A stretch of DNA of 64,000 nt from Prorocentrum cordatum (Eukaryota > Sar > Dinophyceae > Prorocentrales > Prorocentraceae), in contig CAUYUJ010019274.1 in assembly GCA_963575745.1 (NCBI GenBank), positions 119,284 to 183,283 on the forward strand, in the 5' to 3' direction. Positions 45,231-55,921 of the stretch are shown piece after piece. Within the stretch, counting starts at the first letter, position 1. Every line of letters begins with the position of its first letter. A program made the translations under genes and the position numbers. The notes below the pieces were generated by a model. The model saw only the letters and a program-made list of their open reading frames with translations, was not told where the DNA came from and did no database searches.

Positions 45231-46229
45231 CAGTTTTTCGGCTCCAAGGGCCGATAGACGATGCACCGTACAAGTCCTGGGCCGAAGATCGACAACGCCT
45301 CGGGAGACGCCAAGGCGGCACTGTGCACACATATCGTCCGCGGATGACAGGCTGCCCGAAGTCGCCAGCCCACGGTGGCGACAAGAGCCGCTGGCCTCCT
45401 CTGCTTCAGAGGGGTGGCGGCATTGCAGTCAAGATCAAAGACACGGACGCAGGGTGAGGATGCACGGTCCTGGGACGTCCAGGTTGGCACGACTGCTGCG
45501 GGGTCGGGCGGAAAGCCAGAGGTGGGGAAGGACGGGCTACAAAGCTGCAGAGGTAGCCCTGGCGAAGCGATGCGTCGCCGCTGCTGATACTGATCGCAGC
45601 ACTCGGGTGTCGCCAGGAGTGGTCCCGGCCCAAGGTGCTCCCTGCTCTCCGTGCCGATGCATGGCCTTCAGGGCGCTCTGGACCTCGCGAGGGGTGCTCC
45701 GAGACCATCTGCGCTTTCCTGGGAAAGCTGGAGAGACCTTGGGCCAAGGACACTTCGGGCAACACCCGAGACACTGCTCCCCCGTGAAGCACACAGATCG
45801 TACCATTGTCTCTCGGACACTCTAAAGGAGCCCAGCGGCCATGCCATTCGGGGCGCCTCGGCCGACAGGACACATGCGCGCGTTTTGCAGAGAGCCCAAC
45901 ACACGAGTGCTCGTCTCGAGCCGCTGGCCTCAATCACACGGGCAGTCCGCCCGAGGCCGGATCGACCAGCCTCGGGATGTCTGGTGGGAGCAGAAGAGCT
46001 GCAAAGGAGAAGGGTCGGCGTCAAACCCAAGCTTGAGAGGCGACACCGTAGCCCTCGCAGACAGCCACCACAATGTTTCGGTCGCACCGCGGTGTCGCAC
46101 ACCAAAAAGGGCAGGGCGACAAATCCGTGGCAAAACACAGCATCAGCCGAAACACGCGAGGCTCTCCAACGTTGGAGATCACTTGCACTGAAATTTCAAA
46201 ACGAAGATCGCGACCATGCCACCCCGGTG
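45231..46229. other. spacer between the two gene copies, no gene recognised
   Basis: Several overlapping frames on both strands without domains. Homology to the spacer on the other side of copy 1 was not seen. Confidence 0.35.
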
Positions 46230-46279
46230 AGTACTTACGCGTGCGCGAAGAGCCCAGCCGGGACTCCTCCTCGCGTGCC

Positions 46280-46945
46280 TCAAGGAACGATGTCCTTCGC
46301 GCAGCAAACACACTTCTTGGCGCCCTGCTCTGGCGGGATCTTGACCTGCGTGTAAATACACAGGCACGTCTCCACAGACTGCATGCAAACGTTGTCGCCG
46401 CTGCAAAGGCCAGCCGTGCACTTCGTCATGCCGTTGCCCGCTCCAGGCCACTCGTTCTTCTCGTTCAAACCCATAGACCCCTCGACGATCAAGAACTTCT
46501 GGTATCCTGCAATCATCGGGCGATCCAGAGCCTTCAGACCGTTGCAGCCGTAACCGCCGCAGAAGATGTAGGTGTACCACCAGGTGTCCCCGAAAATCGC
46601 CTGGTACTCGACGTCCCCCTTCTTTTTGCTCATGCCCCCTCCCGGCACGAGGGGAATGTTGAAGCAGACGCACTTCGGCGCGCCATCCACGGGTGGGCAC
46701 TGGCACTGCGCCGTCTGGTTCATCTGAAAGTTCAAGCACGCGCAGAGCCCGTCGTCGTTCATCAACGACGTCGTGTTGCACGTCGCCTTCTGGGTCAGGT
46801 CCTCGACGTCGGAGCCGCACAGGGGGTCCTTCCAGTCTCCCCAACCGCAGCCTCCGCAGCAAATGTAAATGAACCACTTGTTCTTCTCAATCAGGTCGGG
46901 TCCCTTCAGGTTCGCGGGAGGATCCACCAAGCCTGCCATCCCCAC
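46280..46945 (-). CDS. cysteine-rich two-repeat protein, copy 2
   Basis: Complete intronless frame; ATG 46939 gives the 219-residue protein identical to copy 1, and an in-frame ATG at 46945 adds only Met-Gly. Stop TGA 46280-46282. Same 21 cysteines and internal duplication as copy 1. Nucleotide differences are few and all those noticed are silent, which suggests purifying selection or gene conversion. Similarity with copy 1 covers the 5' leader from TGGCTCAAG (47014-47022), the coding region and about 50 nt of 3' sequence (to CTCTTCGCGCAC), then stops at both ends. The copies lie in the same orientation, about 3.5 kb apart. Beyond the shared 3' end this copy reads GTAAGT, a donor-like hexamer of unknown relevance. 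Confidence 0.85.
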   Translation of the reverse strand: MGMAGLVDPPANLKGPDLIEKNKWFIYICCGGCGWGDWKDPLCGSDVEDLTQKATCNTTSLMNDDGLCACLNFQMNQTAQCQCPPVDGAPKCVCFNIPLVPGGGMSKKKGDVEYQAIFGDTWWYTYIFCGGYGCNGLKALDRPMIAGYQKFLIVEGSMGLNEKNEWPGAGNGMTKCTAGLCSGDNVCMQSVETCLCIYTQVKIPPEQGAKKCVCCAKDIVP

Positions 46946-47013
46946 GGGACCTTGGTGGATGTGAGTCCTGGCTGGGTGTGGGTCCTGGTTGGGTCAGCTC
47001 CACTTTCGCTCGT

Positions 47014-47022
47014 CTTGAGCCA
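47014..47022 (-). promoter_or_regulatory. spliced-leader-like trans-splice acceptor or relict, copy 2
   Basis: Minus strand CTCTGGCTCAAG then ACGAGCGAAA. Shared with copy 1 from about this point towards the gene; sequences upstream are unrelated. Confidence 0.45.
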
Positions 47023-47116
47023 GAGCTGTTGCATCTCCTGCCTCGAATGCGTGACACGCTCTGCGCCGATTGCGTCCAGATTGGAGCAGCATGCTCACGC
47101 ACCAAAACTCACGTGA

Positions 47117-47293
47117 ATGGTACCCGCTAGCTGTACTACGGCAGCCAGAATATCCGCCACCGCGCTTGCCGTCGCAAATGTGCTTCAACACCTTTTATTT
47201 CTTTCCAGTCAATCCGCTGTCGTGCCGCAGGCTCTGAGCGAAGCATCCTCAGAACTCTCATCTGCAACATTGAGTGTTGCGAATACTCTTTAA
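47117..47293 (+). CDS. possible small ORF (58 aa), doubtful
   Basis: ATG 47117 to TAA 47291-47293. Ala/Ser/Leu/Val-rich, with a mildly hydrophobic middle (ATALAVANVLQHLLFLSS). A splice acceptor-like CTTTTATTTCTTTCCAG lies inside it at about 47191-47207, so it could instead be an exon start. No homologue recognised. Confidence 0.12.
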   Translation: MVPASCTTAARISATALAVANVLQHLLFLSSQSAVVPQALSEASSELSSATLSVANTL

Positions 47294-47554
47294 AATGACA
47301 CGACATATCCATCTCACGGGCGCTCTGGGGCGCTCTCGGGGCTTCCCGAGCGATGTTTTCGCGAGCCTCGGGAGCGTGGGTGGCAAAGCACATGCCTTCC
47401 ATCGCGTCCCAAGATGGCAACAGGGACCAGAATCTCTTGGGGACAACTTGGCCGCCTTGGGTGACCAGGAGGCCAACCCAAGGAAATCAAATCATTGAAA
47501 AACATGATGGCTGTGGGATGTTAGCATTGTTGGGCCTTCGGTCTTCAGAGCGTC
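47294..47554. other. no gene recognised
   Basis: Unique-looking stretch upstream of a family B array. Confidence 0.3.
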
Positions 47555-47700
47555 TAAGATGGCCCCAGTCCCCCAAGATCGCCCCGAAGCGGCTCCCAAG
47601 GAGCTCATGAAGCCCCAAGACGACACTAGAAGGATCCAAACGCGGGAACTGGAGCCCTTCTCCACAAAATCGCCCCCGAGACCGCCAGCAGGACTCTAAC
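47555..47700 (+). repeat. family B array fragment
   Basis: CCCCAAGATCGCC, GGCTCCCAAGGAGC, CCCCAAGACGAC units. Confidence 0.55.
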
Positions 47701-47824
47701 CGGAGCTGAAGAAGCCCCCAGAGCTCCAAATAGCGAAAACATGATCGACACATGAACCCGGAAAGGGATTGCGAACTGCGAGCCATGGAACCGTTTTCAA
47801 GGACCTCAATTGCATATGCAATTG

Positions 47825-48075
47825 GGCGATGCCAGGGGGACATGCCAGGCGGACGTGCCAGGGGACGTGCCAGGGGACGTGCCATGGGGACGCACCGCGG
47901 GACGTGCCAAGGGGACGCACCATGGAACGTGCCAGTGGACGCGCCACGGGACGTGCCAGGGGACGCGCCGCGCGACGTGCCAGGGGGACTCGCCACGAGA
48001 CGCGCCACGGAACGTGCCAGGGAACGTGCCAGGCGACGCGCCAGGGAACGCGGTAGGAGCGCATCAAGGAACGTG
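47825..48075 (+). repeat. GGACGTGCCAGG short tandem repeat
   Basis: About 18 units of 12-14 bp (GGGGACGTGCCA variants with GACGCGCCACG). Confidence 0.8.
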
Positions 48076-48094
48076 CCATGGGACGTCCCTGACC

Positions 48095-48535
48095 CAGGGC
48101 CAGGATCCCGCTGCGACCGTGCTCCCAGGGCCACGATCCATTATAAATTACGCTGCGTCCGCGCTCCCAGGGCCACGATCCATCGACAATTACGTTGTGT
48201 CCGCTCTCCGTGGGCCACGATCCCTCGTAAATTACGCTGCGTCCTCAGGGCCACGTTCCCCAGTGCATTACATTGCGTCCACCCCCCCAGGACCAGGACC
48301 CCTCGTAAATTACTCTGCGTCCGCGCTCCCAGGACCGCGCTCCATCGTAGATTACGCTGGGTCCGCGCTCCCAGGACCAGGATCCATCGTAAATTACGCT
48401 GCGTCCGCTCTCCCTGGGCCACGATCTCTCCTAAACTACGCTGCGTCCGCGCTCCCAGGGCCGCGCTCCCTCGTGCAGCATTACCATGTGTCCGCGCTCC
48501 CACGGCCACGTTCCCTAATAATTGACGTTGTGTTT
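48095..48535 (+). repeat. ~44-bp tandem array, about 10 units
   Basis: Each unit has GCTCCCAGGGCCACGATCC, TCGTAAATTACGCTGCGTCC. Units start near 48121, 48164, 48208 and so on. Between arrays the CATCGTAAATTACG part is the most constant. Confidence 0.85.
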
Positions 48536-48854
48536 AGGCTCCCAGAATCACCTGGGCATCCTGGGTCGCCCAGGCCGCTCGAGTCCTGCAAAACAAGCGT
48601 TTCGTCAGAGACGTCCTCGAAATTCCTGCGCGCAGGACGCGCCCCATCCTCGAGCGGGCACGCTAAAAGTCAACCGTCTCATATTTGTTGTAAAGATCGA
48701 AAATCTCTATGACTACTCGTTTTGTGGATTCTGCGCAAAACGCTCCGCACACCGTCTTACACGGACAACGTGTGTCTGCGGAACCCGTTATTGATCGAGG
48801 ATCCGAGATCAGGGGACACATTCATCTGGGACCCCCCTTTTTCGACCGACGGCC
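48536..48854. other. no gene recognised
   Basis: Unique-looking spacer between the 44-bp array and a family B array. Confidence 0.35.
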
Positions 48855-49165
48855 TCCAAAATGGCCCCCAGAGGCCCCCACACGGCTCCCAAGAGGCCCC
48901 CAAAAGGGCTCCAACCGCGCCACTAGAGACCCCAGGAGGCCTCCGAGAGGCCTCCAAGAGGCACCCGAGAGCCACCCAGGAAACCCCCGAGCGGCCTCAG
49001 ACGGCCCAAGATGACATCCCAAGCTGGCTCAAGATAGCTCCCAAGACGCTTCAAGAGGCCCCAAAACCGTTCCAAGACGGCTCGATATGGCGACGGAGCC
49101 CCCAGGAGGCCGCCAAGAGGCCAAGTGATGTTCCCCCCGTCTTTGATCGATCTCCTCCAAGATAG
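48855..49165 (+). repeat. family B array
   Basis: CCCCCAGAGGCCCCCACACG, CCCAAGAGGCCCCC, CCTCCGAGAGGCCTCCAAGA units. It contains GCTGGCTCAAGATAG by chance (about 49023), a useful negative control for the spliced-leader 3' motif. Confidence 0.65.
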
Positions 49166-49554
49166 TCCCAAAGGGTACCCGAAGAGAGACCCCCGTCAGC
49201 TCTCATGGGCACCGCTTATGGACGGGATGGCGGGGATACGCGAAGTGTCAAAAAGTATGTTGCAAACGACCAGATGATGTTTGATGAACGACTGCTCGCG
49301 CAAGACATTATTTGTCAGGGATAAAAGAGAGAATGGCATTTTGTCGGGAAGATACGAATTCATACTCAGAGCGAAGAATGGGACAGAGCCACACGTAAGT
49401 TGCAGGGAGCGGGGCCGGACGGTTTACGCAGGCGGGAGTCGGTCTTATTTCTTTATACAGAAGAGAGTCTATGTGGCGCGATACGCGTTCTCCCATCCAT
49501 TTGGGAAAACATGCGCGGCGCAACATACGCGGCGCAACCTATGCATTAGACATA
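49166..49554. other. no gene recognised
   Basis: The frame at 49281-49631 (+) is open for 116 codons, but its end is made of ACAT repeats and it shows no family. Confidence 0.3.
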
Positions 49555-49990
49555 ATAACAGTTGTATACACGCACATGCATACACATATACATTTACGTA
49601 TGCACAGACATCTGCATATGCATGGACATAAACATGCTGATACGTATACATATACATGTACATAGACACATACAAGTACATAAACATAAACATAAAATTT
49701 GGCAAACGCATGCACATATACGTACATATATGTGCATATATTCATACACAAATACATAAAACAAAAGGCATATACCAATGCATCTACATATACATGCTCA
49801 CATGTGCATATGCATGTACATATGCATGTACATATACACATACATATGCATAAACATATACATGTACATATACATATAGTGGCATGTACATATCAATGTA
49901 TGCATGTGCCTAGATGTAAGTATGTGTGTATGTGTGTATGCATGTCTACATACGTACATACATACATGTATACATACATACATGCAAGAG
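49555..49990 (+). repeat. degenerate (ACATAT/ACAT)n microsatellite
   Basis: Runs of TACATATACATGTACAT type over 430 bp. Confidence 0.85.
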
Positions 49991-50429
49991 CGCAGTGGCG
50001 TTTCGCACCATGCGCCTTGTTCCGGACGCTTCCCCGGCAAAGCAATAAATCATCGTTTGCTTTAGCAGGGGGGCCCTCTAGGCCTGGACGGGCGACCCGC
50101 TCATTTTTCTGATATCCCTGGTGCGACACTGCGTTCGCCCGATGCGCTTGCACGCTTGTGCGCAGGAGTGGGGAAGGATGTTGTTTTTCAAGCGCAAAGG
50201 TCCTTTGAGGACGTAAGGAGCGTTCCCACGACACGCCGAAGAAGTCGCAGTAGCTCCGAACAAATCGATGTTTGGTCGTTTCCTGAATGCCTGGAGGGCC
50301 CCAGGCACTCAGGATATCTCCTTCGAATCTAGGTCCACTGCCTGTCTCTCTCGATCGAAGAACTTAAACCTCGAGCCTCACGCGTGGAACCAAATCTTCG
50401 GGACAGCTTGTTGTACTTCGTAGAAAAGT
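49991..50429. other. no gene recognised
   Basis: Unique-looking sequence leading into the inverted family B array. Confidence 0.3.
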
Positions 50430-50935
50430 GCCGTCTGGGCGTTTGAGGGCTCTTTTGGGCCGTCCTGGGGCCCTCTTGGGCCGTCCTGAGGCCTTCTTGG
50501 GCCGTTTTGGGGAGCGGGGGCCCTCCAGAGGTCTTCTGAAGCCATCTGGGACCCTCTTGGGGGCCTCCAGTGGCCTTTGTGTGGGTCTCCCATGGCTTTC
50601 GTGGGCCCCTCTTGGGAGCCTTCTGGGGGGCATCCTAGGTTTCTTGTGGGCAGTCTCGGAGCTCGCTGCGGCAGTTTTGGGGGCCCTCATGGGATGTCTT
50701 CAAACCCTCTGGGGGGCCTCTTGGGCCGTTTTGGGGCGATATCGGGGACCCATCGGGCCGTCTTCGACGCTGCGAAGACCCTAGCCGAGATGCTACAAAT
50801 AAGTATTTGCCTTATGGAGTGGGACGATGTTTGCTTCTTCGGGGTTCTCTTAACGGCCTCTTGGGGCGTCTTGGGGGCCTCTTGGGCCGTCTTCGGACCA
50901 TCGAAGTTCCTGTTGGAGCGCACTGTGCTGTCTTA
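50430..50935 (-). repeat. family B array (reverse)
   Basis: GGGCCGTCCTGGGGCCCTCT, TGGGCCGTTTTGGGG units; spacer at about 50785-50845. Confidence 0.7.
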
Positions 50936-51234
50936 GGTCTCTATTGCGCCTCTCCGATGACCCCTCTGATCGCCTTGAGTCTGCTCGCAAAGCCCGGCAA
51001 GGCGCCCTGGGAGGCCCGGAAGGGCCAACGGACCTTTTCCAAGGGCGTCCAGGGGGCCGTCGAGACGTCCGAAACGGGTCCGGGGCGTCCCTGGGGGGGG
51101 TCCGGTCTCGGGGGGGGGTCCGGTTATAAAATACAGAAATACGAATATGCCCCCCCCTCTCCATGCGATCACACCTCTCTCTCCTTCTCTGCTTCTTCCC
51201 CGTTGTCCTCTCCCTTCGTTTTGCCCCCTCCTTT
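50936..51234. other. no gene recognised
   Basis: Short unique sequence with a G-run (51088-51120). Confidence 0.3.
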
Positions 51235-51665
51235 CCTCCTCCTCCTCCTCCTCCTCCTCCTCCTCCTCCTCCTCCTCTTCCTCCTGCTCCTCCTCCTCCT
51301 CCTCCTCCTCCTCCTCCTCCTCCTCCTCCTCCACTGCCCCTGCTCATCCTCCCCCCCTTCCTCCTCCTCCTCCTCCTCCTCCTCCTCCTCCTCCTCCTCC
51401 CTCCTCCTCCTCCTCCTCCTCGACCTCCTCCTCCTCCTCTTCCTCCTCCTCCTCCTCCTCCTCCTCCTGCCCCTGCTCCTCCTCCCCCTCCTCCACCCCT
51501 CCTCCTCCTCTCCTCCTCCTCCTCCTCCTCCTCCTCCTCCTCCTCCTCCTCCTCCGCCTCCTCTCCTCCTCCTCCTCCTCCTCCTCCCCTCCTCCTCCTC
51601 CTCCTCCTCCTCCTCCTCCTCCTCCTCCTCCTCCTCCTCCTCCTCCTCCTCGTTCTCCTCCCCCT
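51235..51665 (+). repeat. (TCC)n microsatellite
   Basis: About 430 bp of TCC triplets with few interruptions; a second 45-bp block at 51918-51962. Long Glu-, Leu-, Ser- or Gly-rich frames are artefacts. Confidence 0.95.
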
Positions 51666-51867
51666 CCTATTCCCCTTCCCTTCCTCCCTTCGCTGCAATG
51701 CAGAACCAATACCAGACATCATTCGGCGCCCTCAGCGCAAGGAAACGCTGCGCACGTTGTTCTGTGTGGTTTTTGCTGGCCTTCGATGCAAGGAAACATT
51801 GTGCATTTGTTTGCTCCATATCCCAAGGATGAGCTCTTGTTATTCTCCATACCCCAAATATGGGGTT

Positions 51868-53350
51868 ATTGCTATTACTCCGACCGCGCCAACTCCTTAT
51901 CCATCTTTAGATTCCTCCTCCTCCTCCTCCTCCTCCTCCTCCTCCTCCTCCTCCTCCTCCTCATGACATAAAAAGATACCGCATGCTATGATACGGTATA
52001 ATATTGTATGGTGTGATATAATATGGTATGTCATGGTATGCAATGCCATGGTACGGTATGGCATGTTATGGTATGGTATGGCATATTATGGTATGGTCTG
52101 GTGTGTCTGGTACGCCATGGTATGATATGATATGGTATGGCATGATGATGTTGATGATGATGATGTTGGTGATGATGCGAACGGTGATGATGCTGATGAT
52201 GCTGATGATGATGATGATGGGGCAAATTCTGAGGATGGTGGTTCGAGCGAGGCGCGGGAGAACAGCACCCCCACGGGGGAGCCGCCAAGGGGTATCTCAC
52301 TCCTCCGTTCGCGCCAAAATTGCGGGGATGTCTCAGGCTCCGTTCGCGCCAAAATGGGGGGAATGTTTCGAACGGCTTGCCTGCTTCAAAACCCAACATC
52401 CGCCGCTTTCGGAGCAGACTTGGAGGATGCCTCGCCCATGTTCGCCCCTAAGGGGGTGGGAGGAGGGGGGGGGCAGATGCTCAGGATGTCTCGAGCGGTT
52501 CGCCGATTTTGCTGGCCCGGCTCGTGGGCACGGGTCCCCTTCAGGATACAGCAGGAGGCTCCAGCAAGCTCCAGCAGGCTCCAGGAGGCCACGGGAGGCA
52601 TTTGGAAGTATCAGGATGCCACAGGAAGCCACAGGGGGCCACAGGAGACCCCAGGAGGCCCCAAGAGGGTCCAGGAGACCCCAAGAGGCCCCAAGAGTAG
52701 GAATCATCCGAAAGCCACAGGAGTGGTTCTAATCCCATGTGTTTACCTATGCTCCTATAGATTGGGCCCCACTTGGAGCACGAATCCTTGGTGTGTCACG
52801 TCTGTTGCTACAGACCACCTTTATCATGCGCATCCAACCCGAAGTGTGTTGTATCTGTTCTTATAGATTGGGCCTCCCATCTGTGCACGGATCCTGTGTT
52901 TTACGCGCGTTCCTATAGATTGCGCGTCTCCTGCGGCTCCACTCCGCAACGTTTTATGTACGGATGTTCCTATAGAGTAGGCCTCTCCTGGAGCACGAAT
53001 CCTCCCCAGGAAACCCCAGGAGGCGCCAGGAGGCTCCAGGAGGCCCCAGGAGGCCACACGAAGCCCCACGAGGCCCCAGGAGGCCACACGAAGCCCCAAA
53101 AGGCCCCAGGAGGCCCGAAGGGGATCCAGGAGGCACCAAGAAGCCCTAGGAGGCCCCAGGGACCCCAGGCCCATGCGCATAGACGCGCTCGTACTACTGA
53201 AACCTATTCACACCCCAACCCATCCACAATTAGGTTCACTCCCAGACCGTCGCTATTCAAGCCCGCTTATACTCAAAAACTGTGCGCCTAGAACTTCACG
53301 GTGGACAAGTCCATGCAAATAGATGCACATGTGGGGGGGTCCACGCAGGG
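51868..53350 (+). repeat. 1.48-kb tandem duplication, unit 1
   Basis: Order: ATTACTCCGACCGCGCCAAC; TATGGTATGG satellite (51985-52140); GAT triplets; GAGCGAGGCGCGGG and GGAGCCGCCAAGGGGTATCT with TTCGCGCCAAAAT; CCGCCGCTTTCGGAGCAG; CCAGGAGGC units (52550-52700); ~55-bp TCCTATAGATTGGGCC units (52745-53000); CCAGGAGGC units again; then CAGGCCCATGCGCATAGACG. Unit 2 repeats this with an offset near 1480. Confidence 0.8.
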
Positions 53351-54835
53351 AGTAATTACTCCAACACCGCGCCGACTCATTCTCCTTCATCATGATCAGA
53401 CTCATCTTCCTGATACGTTTTGATAGATTATGGCACGATGTGCAATGATATATTACGGTATGTCACGCTATGGTATGGTATACCACGTTATGCTATTGTA
53501 TGGGATGATATGACAAGCTACGTTATGTTATGGCATGTATGAAATGTAGATGATGTGTAGAGATATGATACGGTGTGGTATGTTGTATAATGGTATGGTA
53601 TGGCATGAGAGGTCATGTTATGGTATGGTGTGCGATGTTGCGGTGATGATGATGAGTGTGATGACGATGGTGGTGGCGATGATGACGATGATGATGATAA
53701 TGGTGGAGCAAGTTCTGAAGACGCATCGAGCGAGGCGCGGTTCCCCCCCCCTAGGAGAAGCCACCAAAGGGTATTTCACTCCTCCGTTCGCGCCAAAATG
53801 GCGGGGATGCCTCGAGCAATTTGCCTGTTTCAAGACTCCTCCGCTTTCGGAGCAGCTTTGGAGGATGTCCTGGGCGACTCGCGGGTTTCAGCACCCCCGA
53901 GAGGGAGCCGCCAGGGGGCACCTCACTTCTCCATTCGCGCCAGAACGGCGGGGATGCCTCGAGCAGTTTGCCTGTTTCAAAACTCCTCCGCTTTCGGAGC
54001 AGCTTTGGAGGATGCCTGGAGCGAGGCGCGGGTTTCAGCACCCCCGGGAGGGAGCCGCCGGAGGGGCATCTCACTCCTCCATTCACGCCAAAACGGCGGG
54101 GATGTCTCAAGCGGCGCGCCGGCTTCAAGACCCGGCATCATCCGCTTGCGGGGCAGATTTGGAGGGCGCCACAAGCGGGGCGTTCATTTTCGCCCCCAGG
54201 GGGGGGGGCAGATTTTGAAGGTGTCTCGGGCGGTTCGCCGATTTTGCTGGCCAGCGAACCCTTGGCGTTTTACGTGCGTTTCTGTAGACTGTCCTTCTCG
54301 TGCGCACCCACTCCAAAGCGTTCGACGCGTGCCCGTGTAGATCGGGCCCACCCTGGAGCGCGAGTCCTTGGTGTCCCACTCGCATCCACACAGGTTTCCC
54401 CTCTCCCGCGGCTCAACTCCGAAGCGTTTCACGCACGCCCCAATAGATAGGGCCTCCCCAGGGGCACGAACCCACCCCGGGAGGCCTCAGGAAGCCTCGC
54501 GGTGCCCCCGGGGGCCCCAGGAGGCCACGCGAAGCCCCGGGAAGCCCCAGGAGGCCAAGAGAAGGCCCAAGTCCCCAGGAGGCCCCAAGAGGCCCCAGGA
54601 GACCACAGGAAGCCCCAGGTTTCGAAAGGCCCCAGAAGGCCCCAGGCCCATGCGCAGAGACGCACTTGCACTATTGAAACTCATTCACGTTCCAAACCGC
54701 TCACAATTAGATTCACCCCCCCCCCGCCGCCAACACTCGAGCCCGCCTAGATTCGAAAACTATTACGCCTAGCCACGCACGGCCGACGTGCCCATGCGAA
54801 TAGATGCGCACGCGGGGAGGTCCACGCAGTGAATA
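53351..54835 (+). repeat. 1.48-kb tandem duplication, unit 2
   Basis: ATTACTCCAACACCGCGCCG, TATGG satellite (53420-53635), GAT triplets, then three ~146-bp subunits (53730-54165: GAGCGAGGCGCGG, GGAGCCGCC, TTCGCGCCA, CTCCGCTTTCGGAGCAGC), ~55-bp GTAGAT/ATAGAT units (54250-54470), CCAGGAGGC units (54475-54645) and CAGGCCCATGCGCAGAGACG. Confidence 0.8.
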
Positions 54836-55379
54836 TTTTTGTGCATTACGCACGCCCCAACGTTCGCCGCAGCCCCCGCGCCAGCACCCTTCCCCGCGCC
54901 CCCTGGCGAAAAAACAAAAATACGTAATAGTTGAAGGAGAGCGCAGCAGGGCAGTGGAGTTTGCTATGTGCCCGTATCCTTGGTGTTCAAGCACATGTTG
55001 CGGGGGTCGTCGCGACGTTTCCTGGCCCTGGTCTTATGCCGCCACGCCTCCGCGACCGCCTTGTCCACGGCCTTCTGAAGCCTAGCTTTCGCAAAGAGTT
55101 TGGCCCCCTTCGCCGTTAGAGTTTTGTTTGTTGGTTGTGTTCATAATTTGCAGCGGTTTTCCGATCGTGCTCGGCCGTGCCCGCGAGAAGGCGACCCGTG
55201 GCTGCCTGGCGCCAGCGGCGTTTCCGGAGGCGTGTTGGACCTCGATTGCAATTGCGGCCAATGAAAAGACAACAACAACGACTCAATGAAAAAGGTACAC
55301 ATGATAACTGAAATCGGTTATCTGGCGCAGTTCCCCCGCCTCCTTCTCCTCATAATCCTTGCTCGGCGCGTCTAGTTCT
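54836..55379. other. no gene recognised
   Basis: Begins like a third copy of the duplication (ATTACGCACGCCCCAACG) and then diverges. Confidence 0.35.
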
Positions 55380-55530
55380 TCATCCTCCGCAGTCCTCCCC
55401 CTCCTCCTCATCCTCCTCATCATCGTCAGCATCATCATCAGCATCATCACTAGCATGGTCATCATCATCGTCATCGCCATCGTCATCGTCATCATCGTCA
55501 TAAGCAGCGTCATCATCATCGATCCTCGTC
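55380..55530 (+). repeat. imperfect (ATC)n microsatellite
   Basis: ATC/CTC triplets with GTC and AGC interruptions. Confidence 0.85.
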
Positions 55531-55847
55531 GGGATCGCACTCGTCTTATCTAGCTCCTCTTCCCCCTCACTCACATTATATAGCTATTCCTTTTCCTCTC
55601 CCCCCCCTCCTCATCGTCATCCCCCTCCTGAGGGTAGAGAAGGACTGGAATCCAGCGCGGGAGAACACTAAGAAGCCTTGCACTGCCCCGCCGCCCCCAG
55701 CCCGAGGCTGCACTGCCCCGCTGAAGGGGGATAAGATGATGAGAGGGGCGACGGAGAGCGGGAAGCAGATGAGGGGGAGAACGGAAAAATAAAAAAGTGG
55801 AAAGGGTCGAAACCAAGGCACATGGTATGATCACAGGGGGTCAATCT

Positions 55848-55848
<1 letters not shown>
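55531..55848. other. no gene recognised
   Basis: Spacer between two microsatellites, no supported coding sequence. Confidence 0.3.
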
Positions 55849-55892
<44 letters not shown>

Positions 55893-55915
55893 CACACACA
55901 CACACACACACGCAA
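55849..55915 (+). repeat. (TA)n(CA)n dinucleotide repeat
   Basis: About 17 TA units followed by CA units. Confidence 0.95.
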
Positions 55916-55921
55916 ATACAT

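Noticed and set aside
45406-46138. Minus-strand frames of 156-175 codons between the twin genes
   Set aside because: No domain, mutually overlapping, and no conserved counterpart; treated as chance frames in GC-rich DNA.
49020-49035. CTGGCTCAAG in a family B array
   Set aside because: Arises from the CCAAGA-type units; no gene follows. Kept as a warning that the leader's 3' 10-mer is not specific here.
52310-54100. TTCGCGCCAAAA, similar to an E2F-type site, repeated in the 1.48-kb duplication
   Set aside because: It is simply part of the repeat unit, varies between units (CGCCAGAACGG, CGCCAAAATTG) and no promoter context is visible.
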